The notes under the pieces are model-generated. The model was not told the DNA's origin, searched no databases, and saw only the letters and a list, made by a program, of their open reading frames with translations. Shown here piece by piece: positions 16,478-25,183 of a stretch of DNA of 64,000 nucleotides. Origin of the DNA: Lentzea waywayandensis (GTDB taxonomy: Bacteria; Actinomycetota; Actinomycetes; Mycobacteriales; Pseudonocardiaceae); assembly GCF_900115955.1 (NCBI RefSeq), contig NZ_FOYL01000014.1:1-64000 (forward strand). The letters are read 5' to 3'. A program made the translations under genes and the position numbers. Every line of letters begins with the position of its first letter. The first letter of the stretch is position 1.

Positions 16478-17307
16478 CCCACGTGCTCGATCGTCCCGCC
16501 ACGATCACGACACCCGCCAAAGCACCGAAACGCAAGCGGCTGGGACTCGGCAAGCCCATCCCGTACGGAAGGGTCCTCGGCCCGGCACTGGTCATCGCCG
16601 TCTGGAGCATCACGTCCGCGACCGGCGCGCTCGACCCGCGGATCCTGTCCGCACCGTGGACGATCATCCAAACAGGATTCGAGCTGACCGCGAACGGCAA
16701 GCTGCCCGAGAGCATCCTCACCTCGCTCCAGCGGGCAGCCCTCGGATTCTTCTTCGGTGCCACGGCGGGCACGGTGCTCGCGATCCTCTCCGGACTCAGC
16801 CGCGTCGGCGAGGCGCTGATCGACGGCACGGTCCAGGTCAAGCGCGCGATCCCGTCGCTGGGCCTGATCCCGTTGCTGATCCTGTGGCTCGGCATCGGCG
16901 AGGAGTTCAAGATCGTGGTGATCGCCGTGACCGTCGCGACGATCATGTACCTCCAGACGTACGCGGCACTGACCGGCATCGACAGCCGATACGTGGAGCT
17001 GGCGGAAGCCGTCGGACTCAAACGCACCCAGTACGTGCGCAAGGTCGTGTTCCCCGGCGCGCTCCCCGGCTTCTTCCTCGGACTGCGGCTCGCGGTCACC
17101 GCGTCCTGGCTGTCGCTGGTGGTGCTGGAGCAGATCAACGCGACCAGCGGCATCGGCTACCTGATGTTCCAGGCGCAGAACTACGGCCAGACCGACGTCA
17201 TCGTCGTCGGGCTCGTCGTCTACGGCCTGTTCGGGTTCGTGTCGGACGCACTGCTGCGGATCATCGAACGGAGGGCGCTGGCATGGCGACGCACGCTGTC
17301 CGGGTGA
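16474..17307 (+). CDS. ABC transporter permease, SsuC/TauC type
   Basis: A 277-residue inner-membrane permease with about six transmembrane helices. It carries the EAA-type loop (ELAEAVGLKRTQYVRKVVFPGALPGFFLGLRL split over two helices) that contacts the ATPase. ATG 16474 overlaps the previous stop (ATGA). It forms the channel of the organosulfur importer with the flanking lipoprotein and ATPase. Its 3' end overlaps the ATPase gene by 25 bases, a tight coupling. Confidence 0.92.
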   Translation: MTHVLDRPATITTPAKAPKRKRLGLGKPIPYGRVLGPALVIAVWSITSATGALDPRILSAPWTIIQTGFELTANGKLPESILTSLQRAALGFFFGATAGTVLAILSGLSRVGEALIDGTVQVKRAIPSLGLIPLLILWLGIGEEFKIVVIAVTVATIMYLQTYAALTGIDSRYVELAEAVGLKRTQYVRKVVFPGALPGFFLGLRLAVTASWLSLVVLEQINATSGIGYLMFQAQNYGQTDVIVVGLVVYGLFGFVSDALLRIIERRALAWRRTLSG

Positions 17308-17945
17308 AGAACCTGACAAGGCAGTTCCAGCAACGCAAAGTGCTCGACGACCTCGACCTCACCATCGCGCCCGGCGAGTTCGTGGCACTGCTGGGCCGCA
17401 GCGGATCCGGCAAGTCGACGCTGCTCAAGGCCATCGCCGGACTCGACCACGACGTGACCGGCGAGGGCACCCTCGAAGTCCCCCAAGAGGTCGCGGTCGC
17501 GTTCCAGGACTCACGGCTGCTGCCGTGGCTGCGGGTGCTGGACAACGTCGAACTCGGCGTGAAACCGGGCAGGGGCAAGGCAGCACTGGAAGAAGTCGGG
17601 CTCAAGGGCCGCGAACGCGCCTGGCCGGCCGAACTCTCCGGCGGCGAGCAGCAGAGGGTCGCACTCGCCCGATGCCTCGTCCGCGAGCCCCGGCTGTTGC
17701 TGGCCGACGAACCGTTCGGCGCGCTGGATGCCTTGACCCGCATCAAGATGCACGCCCTGCTGCGCGAACTGTGCGCGAAGCACCGGCCCGCCGTTCTGCT
17801 GGTCACGCACGACGTCGACGAGGCGATCGAACTCGCCGACCGCGTGGTCGTTCTGCAGGAAGGCCGCATCGGCCTCGACCTCCCGGCGCACGACGCCGAC
17901 CGCACGCACCTGTTGTCCGCACTCGGCATCGGAGTCGCCGCATGA
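17283..17945 (+). CDS. ABC transporter ATP-binding protein, SsuB type
   Basis: A 220-residue ATPase. Walker A is GRSGSGKST (38-46), the Q-loop is AFQDSRLLPW, the signature is LSGGEQQR, and Walker B is LLLADEPFGALD with the H-loop VTHD. The length is the short form usual for SsuB. It starts inside the permease gene and overlaps the monooxygenase by four bases. It powers uptake of aliphatic sulfonates or sulfate esters. Confidence 0.92.
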   Translation: MATHAVRVKNLTRQFQQRKVLDDLDLTIAPGEFVALLGRSGSGKSTLLKAIAGLDHDVTGEGTLEVPQEVAVAFQDSRLLPWLRVLDNVELGVKPGRGKAALEEVGLKGRERAWPAELSGGEQQRVALARCLVREPRLLLADEPFGALDALTRIKMHALLRELCAKHRPAVLLVTHDVDEAIELADRVVVLQEGRIGLDLPAHDADRTHLLSALGIGVAA

Positions 17946-19255
17946 CGCTGCACCTCAACCTCTTCCTCCACGACACCGGCCACCACGAGGCGTCCTGGCG
18001 GCTGCCGGAGTCGGAACCGCTGGCGCACATCGACATCGCCTACCACCAGCGGATCGCGCGCATCGCCGAGGAGGCCAGGTTCGACTCGGTGTTCCTCGCC
18101 GACTCCCCCGTGCTGTGGGGAAAACCGAGCCGCCGCCCGTCCGGCAAGATCGAACCAACCATCCTGCTCACCGCGATCGCCGCCGTGACAACAAGAATCG
18201 GCCTGATCGCGACCGCGTCCACCACCTACAACGAGCCGTTCAACCTGGCCCGCCGGTTCAGCTCGCTCGACCACGTCAGCGGCGGCCGCGCGGGCTGGAA
18301 CATCGTCACGACCGCCGGCGACGACGCGGCCCAGAACTTCGGCCTCGACGCCCAGCCCGCCCACCTCACCCGCTACGACCGGGCGGCGGAGTTCGTGGAG
18401 GTGTCGAAGAAGCTCTGGGACTCCTGGGACGACGACGCGATCATCGCCGACAAAACTCAAGGCGTGCACGCCAGGGACGACCGCGTCCACACGATCGGCC
18501 ACGTCGGCCCGCACTTCAAGGTCCGCGGCCCGCTCAACGTGCCGCGCTCACCCCAGGGCTACCCGCTGCTGGTCCAGGCAGGCAGCTCGGAGGACGGCAG
18601 GGACTTCGCCGCCCGGCACGCCGAGGCCGTGTTCACCGCGCAGCAGACCCTCCAAGACGCGATCGCGTTCTACCGGGACGTGAAGCGCAGGGCGATCGAG
18701 TTCGGCCGCGACCCGAACGAGGTCAAGATCCTGCCGGGCCTGGTCCCGGTGATCGGTTCGACAGAGGAGGAGGCACACGCGCTCGACGCCGAACTGGAAC
18801 GGCTGATCGTGCCGGAGCACGCGGCCAGGCAGCTCGCGACCCTGCTCAGGGTCGACCACCTGGAACTGGACGAGGAACTCCCCGCCGACCTGCCGGAGGA
18901 GGCCGCGATCGAGGGCGCGAAGTCGCGGTACACGCTGATCGTGGAACTGGGCCGGCGCGAACGGCTGACCGTCCGCCAGCTCATCGGCAGGCTCGGTGGC
19001 GGGCGCGGGCACAAGACGTTCGCCGGCACCGCGCTCCAGGTCGCCGACACGATCGAGGAATGGCACCGGGCGGGCGCGGCGGACGGGTTCAACATCATGC
19101 CCGCCGTGCTGCCGTCCGGGCTGGAGCGGTTCGCGGACGAGGTGCTGCCGATCCTGCGGCAGCGCGGCCTGTTCCGCACCGAGTACACCGGCCGGACGTT
19201 GCGCGAGCACTACGGCCTGCCGCGCCCCGCCAACCAGTTCGCATTACCCGTGTGA
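17942..19255 (+). CDS. LLM-class flavin-dependent monooxygenase (NtaA/SnaA/DszA type)
   Basis: A 437-residue FMNH2-dependent monooxygenase with a bacterial luciferase-like barrel (NLFLHDTGHHEASWR, LDHVSGGRAGWNIVTT, LVQAGSSEDGRDFAARHAE). Members such as SsuD and DszA cleave C-S bonds or hydroxylate their substrates. As the last gene of the dioxygenase-transporter operon it likely offers a second desulfonation route. A partner flavin reductase is not in the window. Its stop overlaps the convergent patatin gene by 12 bases. Confidence 0.9.
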   Translation: MTLHLNLFLHDTGHHEASWRLPESEPLAHIDIAYHQRIARIAEEARFDSVFLADSPVLWGKPSRRPSGKIEPTILLTAIAAVTTRIGLIATASTTYNEPFNLARRFSSLDHVSGGRAGWNIVTTAGDDAAQNFGLDAQPAHLTRYDRAAEFVEVSKKLWDSWDDDAIIADKTQGVHARDDRVHTIGHVGPHFKVRGPLNVPRSPQGYPLLVQAGSSEDGRDFAARHAEAVFTAQQTLQDAIAFYRDVKRRAIEFGRDPNEVKILPGLVPVIGSTEEEAHALDAELERLIVPEHAARQLATLLRVDHLELDEELPADLPEEAAIEGAKSRYTLIVELGRRERLTVRQLIGRLGGGRGHKTFAGTALQVADTIEEWHRAGAADGFNIMPAVLPSGLERFADEVLPILRQRGLFRTEYTGRTLREHYGLPRPANQFALPV

Positions 19256-20104
19256 CGGGTGCCCGTACAGTCCCGCGCCGGCGATCTCCAGCGTCGTGAG
19301 GAACGTGGTCGAGGCCAGGTAGGAGGCCTCGACCAGTTCCGCGGTGTGCGAGAAGTCCAGCGGCGTCACGGCCTGCACGGGCGCGCCGGGCAGGTACAGC
19401 ACCGGGGCGGTCTGGGAGGCGAGCTCGACCTCCAGCACGGCCTGGTTGCGCATCCCCAGGGTCGCCCAGAACAACAACGTCTCGGCGAGTGTCTCCGGCA
19501 CGGTCGGCAGGTGGCCTGGGAACGCGCAGTCCAGCACCACCAACGACTTCGCGCCCATCGCCAAGGCCTGCCGAATCGGCACGTTCGCCAGCACACCACC
19601 GTCGTAGAGCACCTGGTCGCCGATGCGCACGGGCGGATAGACGCCCGGAATCGCCGAGCTCGCGAGGATCGCGGGGATCAGCTCCCCCTCGACGATGTTC
19701 ACGGCCTCACCGGTCACGCCGTCCACGGACACCGCGCCGAACGGCAGCATCAGCTCGGCGAACGACGTGCACCCGCCGAGCCCCTCGGTCAGCACGTCCG
19801 CGAGACCGGTGTTCGGGAAGAGATAGGTCTTGTTGGTGCGCAACGACCTCAGCTGCGCGATCGGCCCGCCGGGGAACACCCGCTGCCGCGTCATGCCCTC
19901 CCACAGCACGCCCAGCCGTTCGGCTGCCTTGTCCGGGTCGAGGGCGAGCAGCGAGCCGTTGACCGACCCCACCGAGGTGCCGACGACGAGGTCCGGCCGG
20001 ACGCCGTGCTCCCGCAACGCGCGCAGCATGCCGACCTGCGCGGCACCGAGGCTTCCGCCTCCTCCGAGCACGAACCCGACTGGTCCTGGCAGTTCGATCG
20101 TCAC
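19244..20104 (-). CDS. Patatin-like phospholipase
   Basis: A 286-residue patatin-family lipid acyl hydrolase from GTG 20104. The glycine-rich oxyanion loop GGGGSLGAAQVG is near the N-terminus, the Ser nucleophile is in GTSVG, and the catalytic Asp is in DGGVLANVP, so the Ser-Asp dyad is complete. No signal peptide is visible, which suggests a cytoplasmic or membrane-surface enzyme. The GTG is chosen because the frame upstream does not resemble protein. It is downstream of, and codirectional with, the phosphodiesterase gene. Confidence 0.88.
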   Translation of the reverse strand: MTIELPGPVGFVLGGGGSLGAAQVGMLRALREHGVRPDLVVGTSVGSVNGSLLALDPDKAAERLGVLWEGMTRQRVFPGGPIAQLRSLRTNKTYLFPNTGLADVLTEGLGGCTSFAELMLPFGAVSVDGVTGEAVNIVEGELIPAILASSAIPGVYPPVRIGDQVLYDGGVLANVPIRQALAMGAKSLVVLDCAFPGHLPTVPETLAETLLFWATLGMRNQAVLEVELASQTAPVLYLPGAPVQAVTPLDFSHTAELVEASYLASTTFLTTLEIAGAGLYGHPSHG

Positions 20105-20148
20105 GTCCGGTGATCCTAAAGCGAGGTAACGGAAAGGCCGATTTCGGT

Positions 20149-21246
20149 CTACACTGAAGGTACTGCGTGGACCAGCAGCGGGATGGCCAGCTCCGCACGG
20201 GTGCGCGAGCCGTGGAACCCGGTCAGGCCGCTCAGCACCGGTTCCGCCTGGCTGCGCACCAGCACGTCCGCGCCCTTCATCGCCACCACGACGTCCCCGA
20301 TGCGGTCGACCGCCAGCGGGCTGACCGGGCCGAACCACCCGGCGTCCACGGCGTCCTCACGGGTCAGCACGTCCGCGCGGTCGCCGAGGAACTCCCGCCA
20401 CACGGACAGCACCTCGTCGGTCTCGGTGTACAGGTAACGCACCCGAGGCTCACCGGCGATCACCCGGACTCCCTGCCACAGCAGCGGTTCGGTGTCGAAG
20501 TCGATCCGCTCGCCCGCGGTGACCATGCCGTGGTCCGCCGTCACGACGAGCAACGAGTCCGGGGGCATCCGCGCGCCGATGCGCGCGGCCAGCGCGTCCA
20601 CGAACTCCAGCTGGAGCAACCACTCCTCGGAGCCTGGCCCGTAGATGTGCCCGATCGTGTCGAGATCGGCGTGGTAGGCGTAGCAGAACGACCGGTCCTG
20701 CCGCACCGCCGCCACCGCCCCCAGCGCGAGGTCGCCGAACCCCGCCGCGCCGCGGAACCACGAGCCGCGCAGCACCGCCCGCGTGAGGCCGGAGGAGCGC
20801 TGGGCGAGCGGCGCGACCGTGCTGGCGGCGACCCCGGCCGCCGCCGCGCGTTCGAACAGCGTCGGGTGCGGCTGCACGACCTCGGGCACGAGCGTCTTGC
20901 GCAGGTCGTGGGCGCGTTCGCCGGCCCGCGTCCAGGTCAGCGAGTCGAGCACCTCGTCCCCGACGGCGAACGTGTAGCCGACGACCCCGTGCTCGCCGGA
21001 CTGGAGCCCGGTGCCGATCGAGGCGAGGCTCGTGGCCGTCGAGGACGGGAAACCGGCGTCGATCGAACGGTCGGGCAGCGAGGACAGGAACGGCGCGTGG
21101 GAGGCGTGGGCCCGCAGCAGCTCGTGGCCCAGGCCGTCGACGAGCAGCAGGACGACACGCCGGGCGGCCGGCAGCCCGAGCGTGTTGTCGGCACCCGGTA
21201 CGTCCAGGCCCGACAGCAGTGAGGGGACGACCTCGGCGATGGTCAT
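20149..21246 (-). CDS. Alkaline-phosphatase-superfamily phosphodiesterase (nucleotide pyrophosphatase-like)
   Basis: A 365-residue metal-dependent enzyme. Its alkaline-phosphatase-fold motifs are LLVDGLG (first metal Asp), SSTATSLASIGTG with the probable Thr nucleophile, HADLDTIGHIYG and VTADHGM. This pattern is that of nucleotide pyrophosphatase/phosphodiesterase-like proteins of actinobacteria. ATG 21246 is used. It is divergent from tex with only 49 bp between the two starts. The substrate is unknown. Confidence 0.85.
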   Translation of the reverse strand: MTIAEVVPSLLSGLDVPGADNTLGLPAARRVVLLLVDGLGHELLRAHASHAPFLSSLPDRSIDAGFPSSTATSLASIGTGLQSGEHGVVGYTFAVGDEVLDSLTWTRAGERAHDLRKTLVPEVVQPHPTLFERAAAAGVAASTVAPLAQRSSGLTRAVLRGSWFRGAAGFGDLALGAVAAVRQDRSFCYAYHADLDTIGHIYGPGSEEWLLQLEFVDALAARIGARMPPDSLLVVTADHGMVTAGERIDFDTEPLLWQGVRVIAGEPRVRYLYTETDEVLSVWREFLGDRADVLTREDAVDAGWFGPVSPLAVDRIGDVVVAMKGADVLVRSQAEPVLSGLTGFHGSRTRAELAIPLLVHAVPSV

Positions 21247-21295
21247 GAAGGACACCGTGCCACGTCGGATCGGGCAGCGGGCAGAATGGCGCGCT

Positions 21296-23626
21296 GTGAC
21301 AACGCTCATCCACCAGAAGATCGCTGACGAGCTCGGAGTGGCCGCAGGCCAGGTCGGCTCTGCTGTCGAACTGCTCGACGGTGGCGCGACCGTCCCGTTC
21401 GTCGCCCGCTACCGCAAAGAGGCGACCGGCGGTCTCGACGACACCCAGTTGCGCACACTCGAGGAACGGCTCGGCTACCTGCGCGAACTGGAGGAGCGCC
21501 GGGCGGCCGTCCTCAACTCCATCCGCGAACAGGGCAAGCTGAACGAGGCCCTGGAAGCGCAGATCCTCGCCGCCGAGTCCAAGGCGCGGCTGGAGGACCT
21601 CTACCTGCCGTACAAGCAGAAGCGCCGCACGAAGGCCCAGATCGCGAAGGAGGCCGGTCTCGAACCGCTGGCCGACGCACTTCTGGGTGATCCTGGCCTG
21701 AACCCGCAGGAGGAAGCCGCGAAGTTCGTCGACCCGGCGAAGGAGGTCGCGGACACCGCGGCAGCCCTGCAGGGCGCGCGGGCCATCCTGGTCGAGCGGT
21801 TCGGCGAGGACGGCGACCTGATCGGCGACCTGCGCGAGCAGATGTGGACGCGCGGCCGGGTCGTCTCCAAGGTCCGCGAGGGCAAGGAGACCGACGGCGC
21901 CAAGTTCTCCGACTACTTCGAGTTCGACGAGCCGTTCTCCAAGCTGCCGTCGCACCGCATCCTGGCGCTGTTCCGCGGCGAGAAGGAGGAGGTCCTCGAC
22001 CTCGTCCTGGAGCCGGAGGAGCCGCGTGAGGAGGGTCCGTCGACGTTCGAGGTGCGCATCGCCGCTCGCTTCGGCATCGACGACCAGGGCCGTCCCGGCG
22101 ACAAGTGGCTCACCGACACGGTGCGCTGGGCGTGGCGGACGCGGATCCTCGTGCACCTGGGCATCGACCTGCGCGGACGCCTGCGTTCGTTCGCGGAGGA
22201 CGAGGCCGTGAAGGTGTTCGCCTCGAACCTGCGCGACCTGCTGCTGGCCGCCCCGGCCGGCACGCGCGCCACGATGGGCCTCGACCCCGGCTACCGCACG
22301 GGCGTGAAGGTCGCGATCGTCGACGCCACCGGCAAGGTCGTCGCGCACGGCGTCATCCAGCCGCACGTGCCCGCGAACCGCTGGGACGAGTCGATCGCGA
22401 AGCTCGCGGCGTGGTCCAAGCAGCACAACGTCGACCTGATCGCGATCGGCAACGGCACGGCCTCGCGCGAGACCGACAAGCTGGCCGCCGACCTGATCAA
22501 GCGCCACCCCGACCTGGGCCTCACCAAGATCGTGGTGTCGGAGGCGGGCGCGTCGGTGTACTCGGCGTCGGCCTACGCGTCGTCCGAGCTGCCCGGCCTG
22601 GACGTGTCGATCCGCGGCGCGGTGTCGATCGCGCGGCGCCTGCAGGACCCGCTGGCCGAGCTGGTGAAGATCGACCCGAAGTCGATCGGTGTCGGCCAGT
22701 ACCAGCACGACCTGGCCGAGTCGAAGCTGTCGCGCTCGCTGGACGCGGTGGTCGAGGACTGCGTGAACGCGGTCGGCGTCGACCTGAACACCGCCTCGGT
22801 GCCGCTGCTGAGCCGCGTCTCCGGCATCACCGCCGGTCTCGCGGAGAACATCGTGCTGCACCGCGACGCCAACGGTCCGTTCAAGTCCCGCAAGTCCCTG
22901 AAGGACGTGGCGCGGCTCGGCCCGAAGGCGTTCGAGCAGTGCGCGGGCTTCCTCAAGATCCGCGGTGGCGACGAGCCGCTCGACGCCTCCTCGGTGCACC
23001 CCGAGGCGTACCCGGTGGTGCGGCGGATCCAGGAGGCCGCGGGTGCCGAGCTGATCGGCAACACCGCGGTGCTGACGAAGGTGCGGCCCGAGCAGTTCGT
23101 GGACGAGCAGTTCGGTCTGCCGACCGTCACGGACATCCTTCGCGAGCTCGAGAAGCCAGGCCGCGACCCGCGTCCGGCGTTCAAGACAGCGACCTTCGCG
23201 GACGGCGTCGAGAAGATCGCCGACCTCAAGCCCGGCATGGTGCTGGAGGGCGTCGTGACGAACGTGGCCGCGTTCGGCGCGTTCGTGGACATCGGCGTGC
23301 ACCAGGACGGTCTCGTGCACATCTCGGCCCTGTCCAACACCTACGTGAAGGACCCGCGCGACGTCGTGAAGTCCGGTGACGTGGTGCGGGTGAAGGTGCT
23401 GGAGGTCGACGAGGCCCGCAAGCGGATCGGCCTGACGCTGCGCCTGACCGACGAGCCGGGCAAGCCCGCTCCGAAGCAGCAGGGCGGTGGCGGCGGTGGC
23501 CGTGACCGTCGTCCGCAGCAGCAGCAACGCGGTGGGCAGCAGCGTGGCGGCCAGCAGCGCACCACGCAGGCGCCCGCGAGCGGGTCGATGGCGGACGCGC
23601 TCCGCAAGGCCGGCTTCGGCAAGTAG
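21296..23626 (+). CDS. tex: Tex-family transcription accessory / RNA-binding protein
   Basis: A 776-residue Tex protein from GTG 21296 (VTTLIHQKIADELGV). It has the N-terminal helical Tex domain (GGATVPFVARYRKEATGGLDD split in the first 50 residues), a YqgF/RNase H-like domain (TMGLDPGYRTGVKVAIVD), helix-hairpin-helix repeats (NTASVPLLSRVSGI) and a C-terminal S1 domain (about 640-715; VTNVAAFGAFVDIGVHQDG). A Gly/Gln/Arg-rich tail follows, including GGGGGGRDRRPQQQQRGGQQ. Tex binds nucleic acids and affects transcription and stress tolerance. A strong terminator follows. Confidence 0.95.
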   Translation: MTTLIHQKIADELGVAAGQVGSAVELLDGGATVPFVARYRKEATGGLDDTQLRTLEERLGYLRELEERRAAVLNSIREQGKLNEALEAQILAAESKARLEDLYLPYKQKRRTKAQIAKEAGLEPLADALLGDPGLNPQEEAAKFVDPAKEVADTAAALQGARAILVERFGEDGDLIGDLREQMWTRGRVVSKVREGKETDGAKFSDYFEFDEPFSKLPSHRILALFRGEKEEVLDLVLEPEEPREEGPSTFEVRIAARFGIDDQGRPGDKWLTDTVRWAWRTRILVHLGIDLRGRLRSFAEDEAVKVFASNLRDLLLAAPAGTRATMGLDPGYRTGVKVAIVDATGKVVAHGVIQPHVPANRWDESIAKLAAWSKQHNVDLIAIGNGTASRETDKLAADLIKRHPDLGLTKIVVSEAGASVYSASAYASSELPGLDVSIRGAVSIARRLQDPLAELVKIDPKSIGVGQYQHDLAESKLSRSLDAVVEDCVNAVGVDLNTASVPLLSRVSGITAGLAENIVLHRDANGPFKSRKSLKDVARLGPKAFEQCAGFLKIRGGDEPLDASSVHPEAYPVVRRIQEAAGAELIGNTAVLTKVRPEQFVDEQFGLPTVTDILRELEKPGRDPRPAFKTATFADGVEKIADLKPGMVLEGVVTNVAAFGAFVDIGVHQDGLVHISALSNTYVKDPRDVVKSGDVVRVKVLEVDEARKRIGLTLRLTDEPGKPAPKQQGGGGGGRDRRPQQQQRGGQQRGGQQRTTQAPASGSMADALRKAGFGK

Positions 23627-23636
23627 AACGACGAAG

Positions 23637-23666
23637 AAGGGCCCCTCCCGCCGGGAGGGGCCCTTT
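23637..23666. terminator. Bidirectional rho-independent terminator
   Basis: The arms AAGGGCCCCTCCCG (23637-23650) and CGGGAGGGGCCCTT (23652-23665) are perfectly complementary and followed by TTT on the plus strand, with AA-rich sequence on the other side. The hairpin sits between the convergent tex gene and the binding-protein gene and can stop transcription from both. Confidence 0.85.
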
Positions 23667-23678
23667 CTCATGTGGTCG

Positions 23679-24917
23679 TTACTTGGCGCGGGTGCCCTTC
23701 GCCTTCACGAGCTCGGACTCGAACAGCTCCTCCACGGTCGTGAGACCGCCGGGCACCTTCGAGTCGACCTTGGTGATGTAGGACTGCGTGGCCGAAGGCC
23801 GCCCGACGAGCGAGTAGTGCAGCGCGCCTGTCAGGCCCTGGGTGTCGAGGCCGTTGGTGTCGTGGAACGCCTTCAGCACGCCGTCCCGCGAGAGGTCGCC
23901 CTCCTGGCAGGCCTTCTCCACGACGGAGAGGAACACCTTCGCGACGGTGTAGCCGTGGTCGACGTAGATCGCCGGCTTGTCGTTCGGGTAGTACTTGTTG
24001 AACTCCGCCGCCACCTCGCGCGGGCCCGCCTGGGTGCCGGTGAACGGCGCCACCGACGTCACGACGGACACCTGCTTCTCCACGGCCGGGCCGACCGGGG
24101 AGTCGAGGATGGCGGTGTCGAAGCCGACCACGTTGACCATGAACGGCACCTCCCACTTGAGCGCCGCGGCCACGCCGACGGCGGCGGCGGTCTGGGCGGG
24201 GGTGGTGCTCAGCACGACGGCCTTCGCGCCCGCGGCCTTCAGCGCGCCGATCTGCTGCGCGAGGTCGGCCGTGGTCTCGCCGATCGGCTGCTCGGCGATC
24301 TTCATGTTCCACTGCGTCCCGACGAACCGGCTGCCCTCGACGGCGTTGTCGCCGTAGCTGCCCCGGACGTAGACGTGGCCGACGGTGTCGCCCTCGTTGA
24401 TGACGCCGCGACGCTTGTAGTGATCAAGTCCGTTGATGACGTCGAGGTCGTACGTGGTGCCCACGATCATCATGTGGGGGTTGCCGAGCAATGACGCGGC
24501 CCACGACGCGGGGGCGGTCAGCGTGCGGGTCTGCATGATGTCGGGCTCGATCGCGGCGGTCATCGGCGTGCCCGCGAGCTCCAGCAGACCGAGCACCTGC
24601 GGCTCCAGGTCGAAGTACGCGTCGAGTGCCTTCTGCACGTCGTACGCGTGGTCCTTCTGCTTGAGCTCGATCTTGCGCCCGCAGATGCCTCCGCGGTCGT
24701 TGACCTGCTTCACGTACAGGTCATAGCCCTTCATGCGGGTCAACGCGGAGGCTTTGAACGGACCTGTCATGTCCGTGAGGATGCCGAGCGAGATCGTGTC
24801 GTCGGTAACGCCCGGCCCGGTCTTCACCTGGACCTTCTCGTCTGACTTGGCGCCACAACCGGCCGCGAGGACGGCGAGCGCCAAGGCGGCGGTGGGCAGT
24901 ACACGGCGGAGGGGCAT
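23679..24917 (-). CDS. ABC transporter substrate-binding lipoprotein, branched-chain amino acid type
   Basis: A 412-residue type-I binding protein (Peripla_BP_6/LivJ-like). The lipoprotein signal ends LAAGC (about residue 21). The body has ISLGILTDMTGPFKASA and GHVYVRGSYGDNAVEG segments typical of ANF-receptor folds. No permease or ATPase gene is adjacent, so it works with distant components or as a solitary receptor. The ATG at 24917 is chosen because it places the signal peptide at the N-terminus. Upstream is a repeat-rich, AT-rich region. Confidence 0.88.
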   Translation of the reverse strand: MPLRRVLPTAALALAVLAAGCGAKSDEKVQVKTGPGVTDDTISLGILTDMTGPFKASALTRMKGYDLYVKQVNDRGGICGRKIELKQKDHAYDVQKALDAYFDLEPQVLGLLELAGTPMTAAIEPDIMQTRTLTAPASWAASLLGNPHMMIVGTTYDLDVINGLDHYKRRGVINEGDTVGHVYVRGSYGDNAVEGSRFVGTQWNMKIAEQPIGETTADLAQQIGALKAAGAKAVVLSTTPAQTAAAVGVAAALKWEVPFMVNVVGFDTAILDSPVGPAVEKQVSVVTSVAPFTGTQAGPREVAAEFNKYYPNDKPAIYVDHGYTVAKVFLSVVEKACQEGDLSRDGVLKAFHDTNGLDTQGLTGALHYSLVGRPSATQSYITKVDSKVPGGLTTVEELFESELVKAKGTRAK

Positions 24918-24956
24918 GCAGCAGTCCTTGTCCAAATGATCTCGGCATACTAAGCG

Positions 24957-25040
24957 GTAGCTCAGTATTGATTTCGTCGTCACATAATGCCTCTCTATGT
25001 GATACGTAACACAGATACGTAAGGTTCATGTGACTACCGC
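24957..25040. promoter_or_regulatory. AT-rich regulatory region with inverted and direct repeats
   Basis: Between the divergent binding-protein gene and the FAD oxidoreductase, the 266-bp gap is noticeably AT-rich for this genome. It holds the inverted pair CACATA (24981-24986)/TATGTG (24996-25001) and the direct repeat GATACGTAA at 25001-25009 and 25014-25022, 13 bp apart. These look like binding sites at the divergent promoter; no regulator gene is adjacent. Confidence 0.4.
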
Positions 25041-25183
25041 TCGACTACGGAGTGTGCTAGCTCTTCGGTGCCGAACGAAATGAGATACGGCGTTCCCGGC
25101 CGAATTTCACACCTCCGTACGGACGCATCCGAACGCGTGAAGATCTGGAATCGTGGCCCGGACACGGTCAACAGGAGGCGTGC

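Noticed and set aside
20450..23671. Open frame of 1073 codons antisense to tex
   Set aside because: It is a GC-frame shadow: the composition is rich in Arg/Val/Leu/His without any domain, while the plus-strand frame encodes a complete Tex protein.
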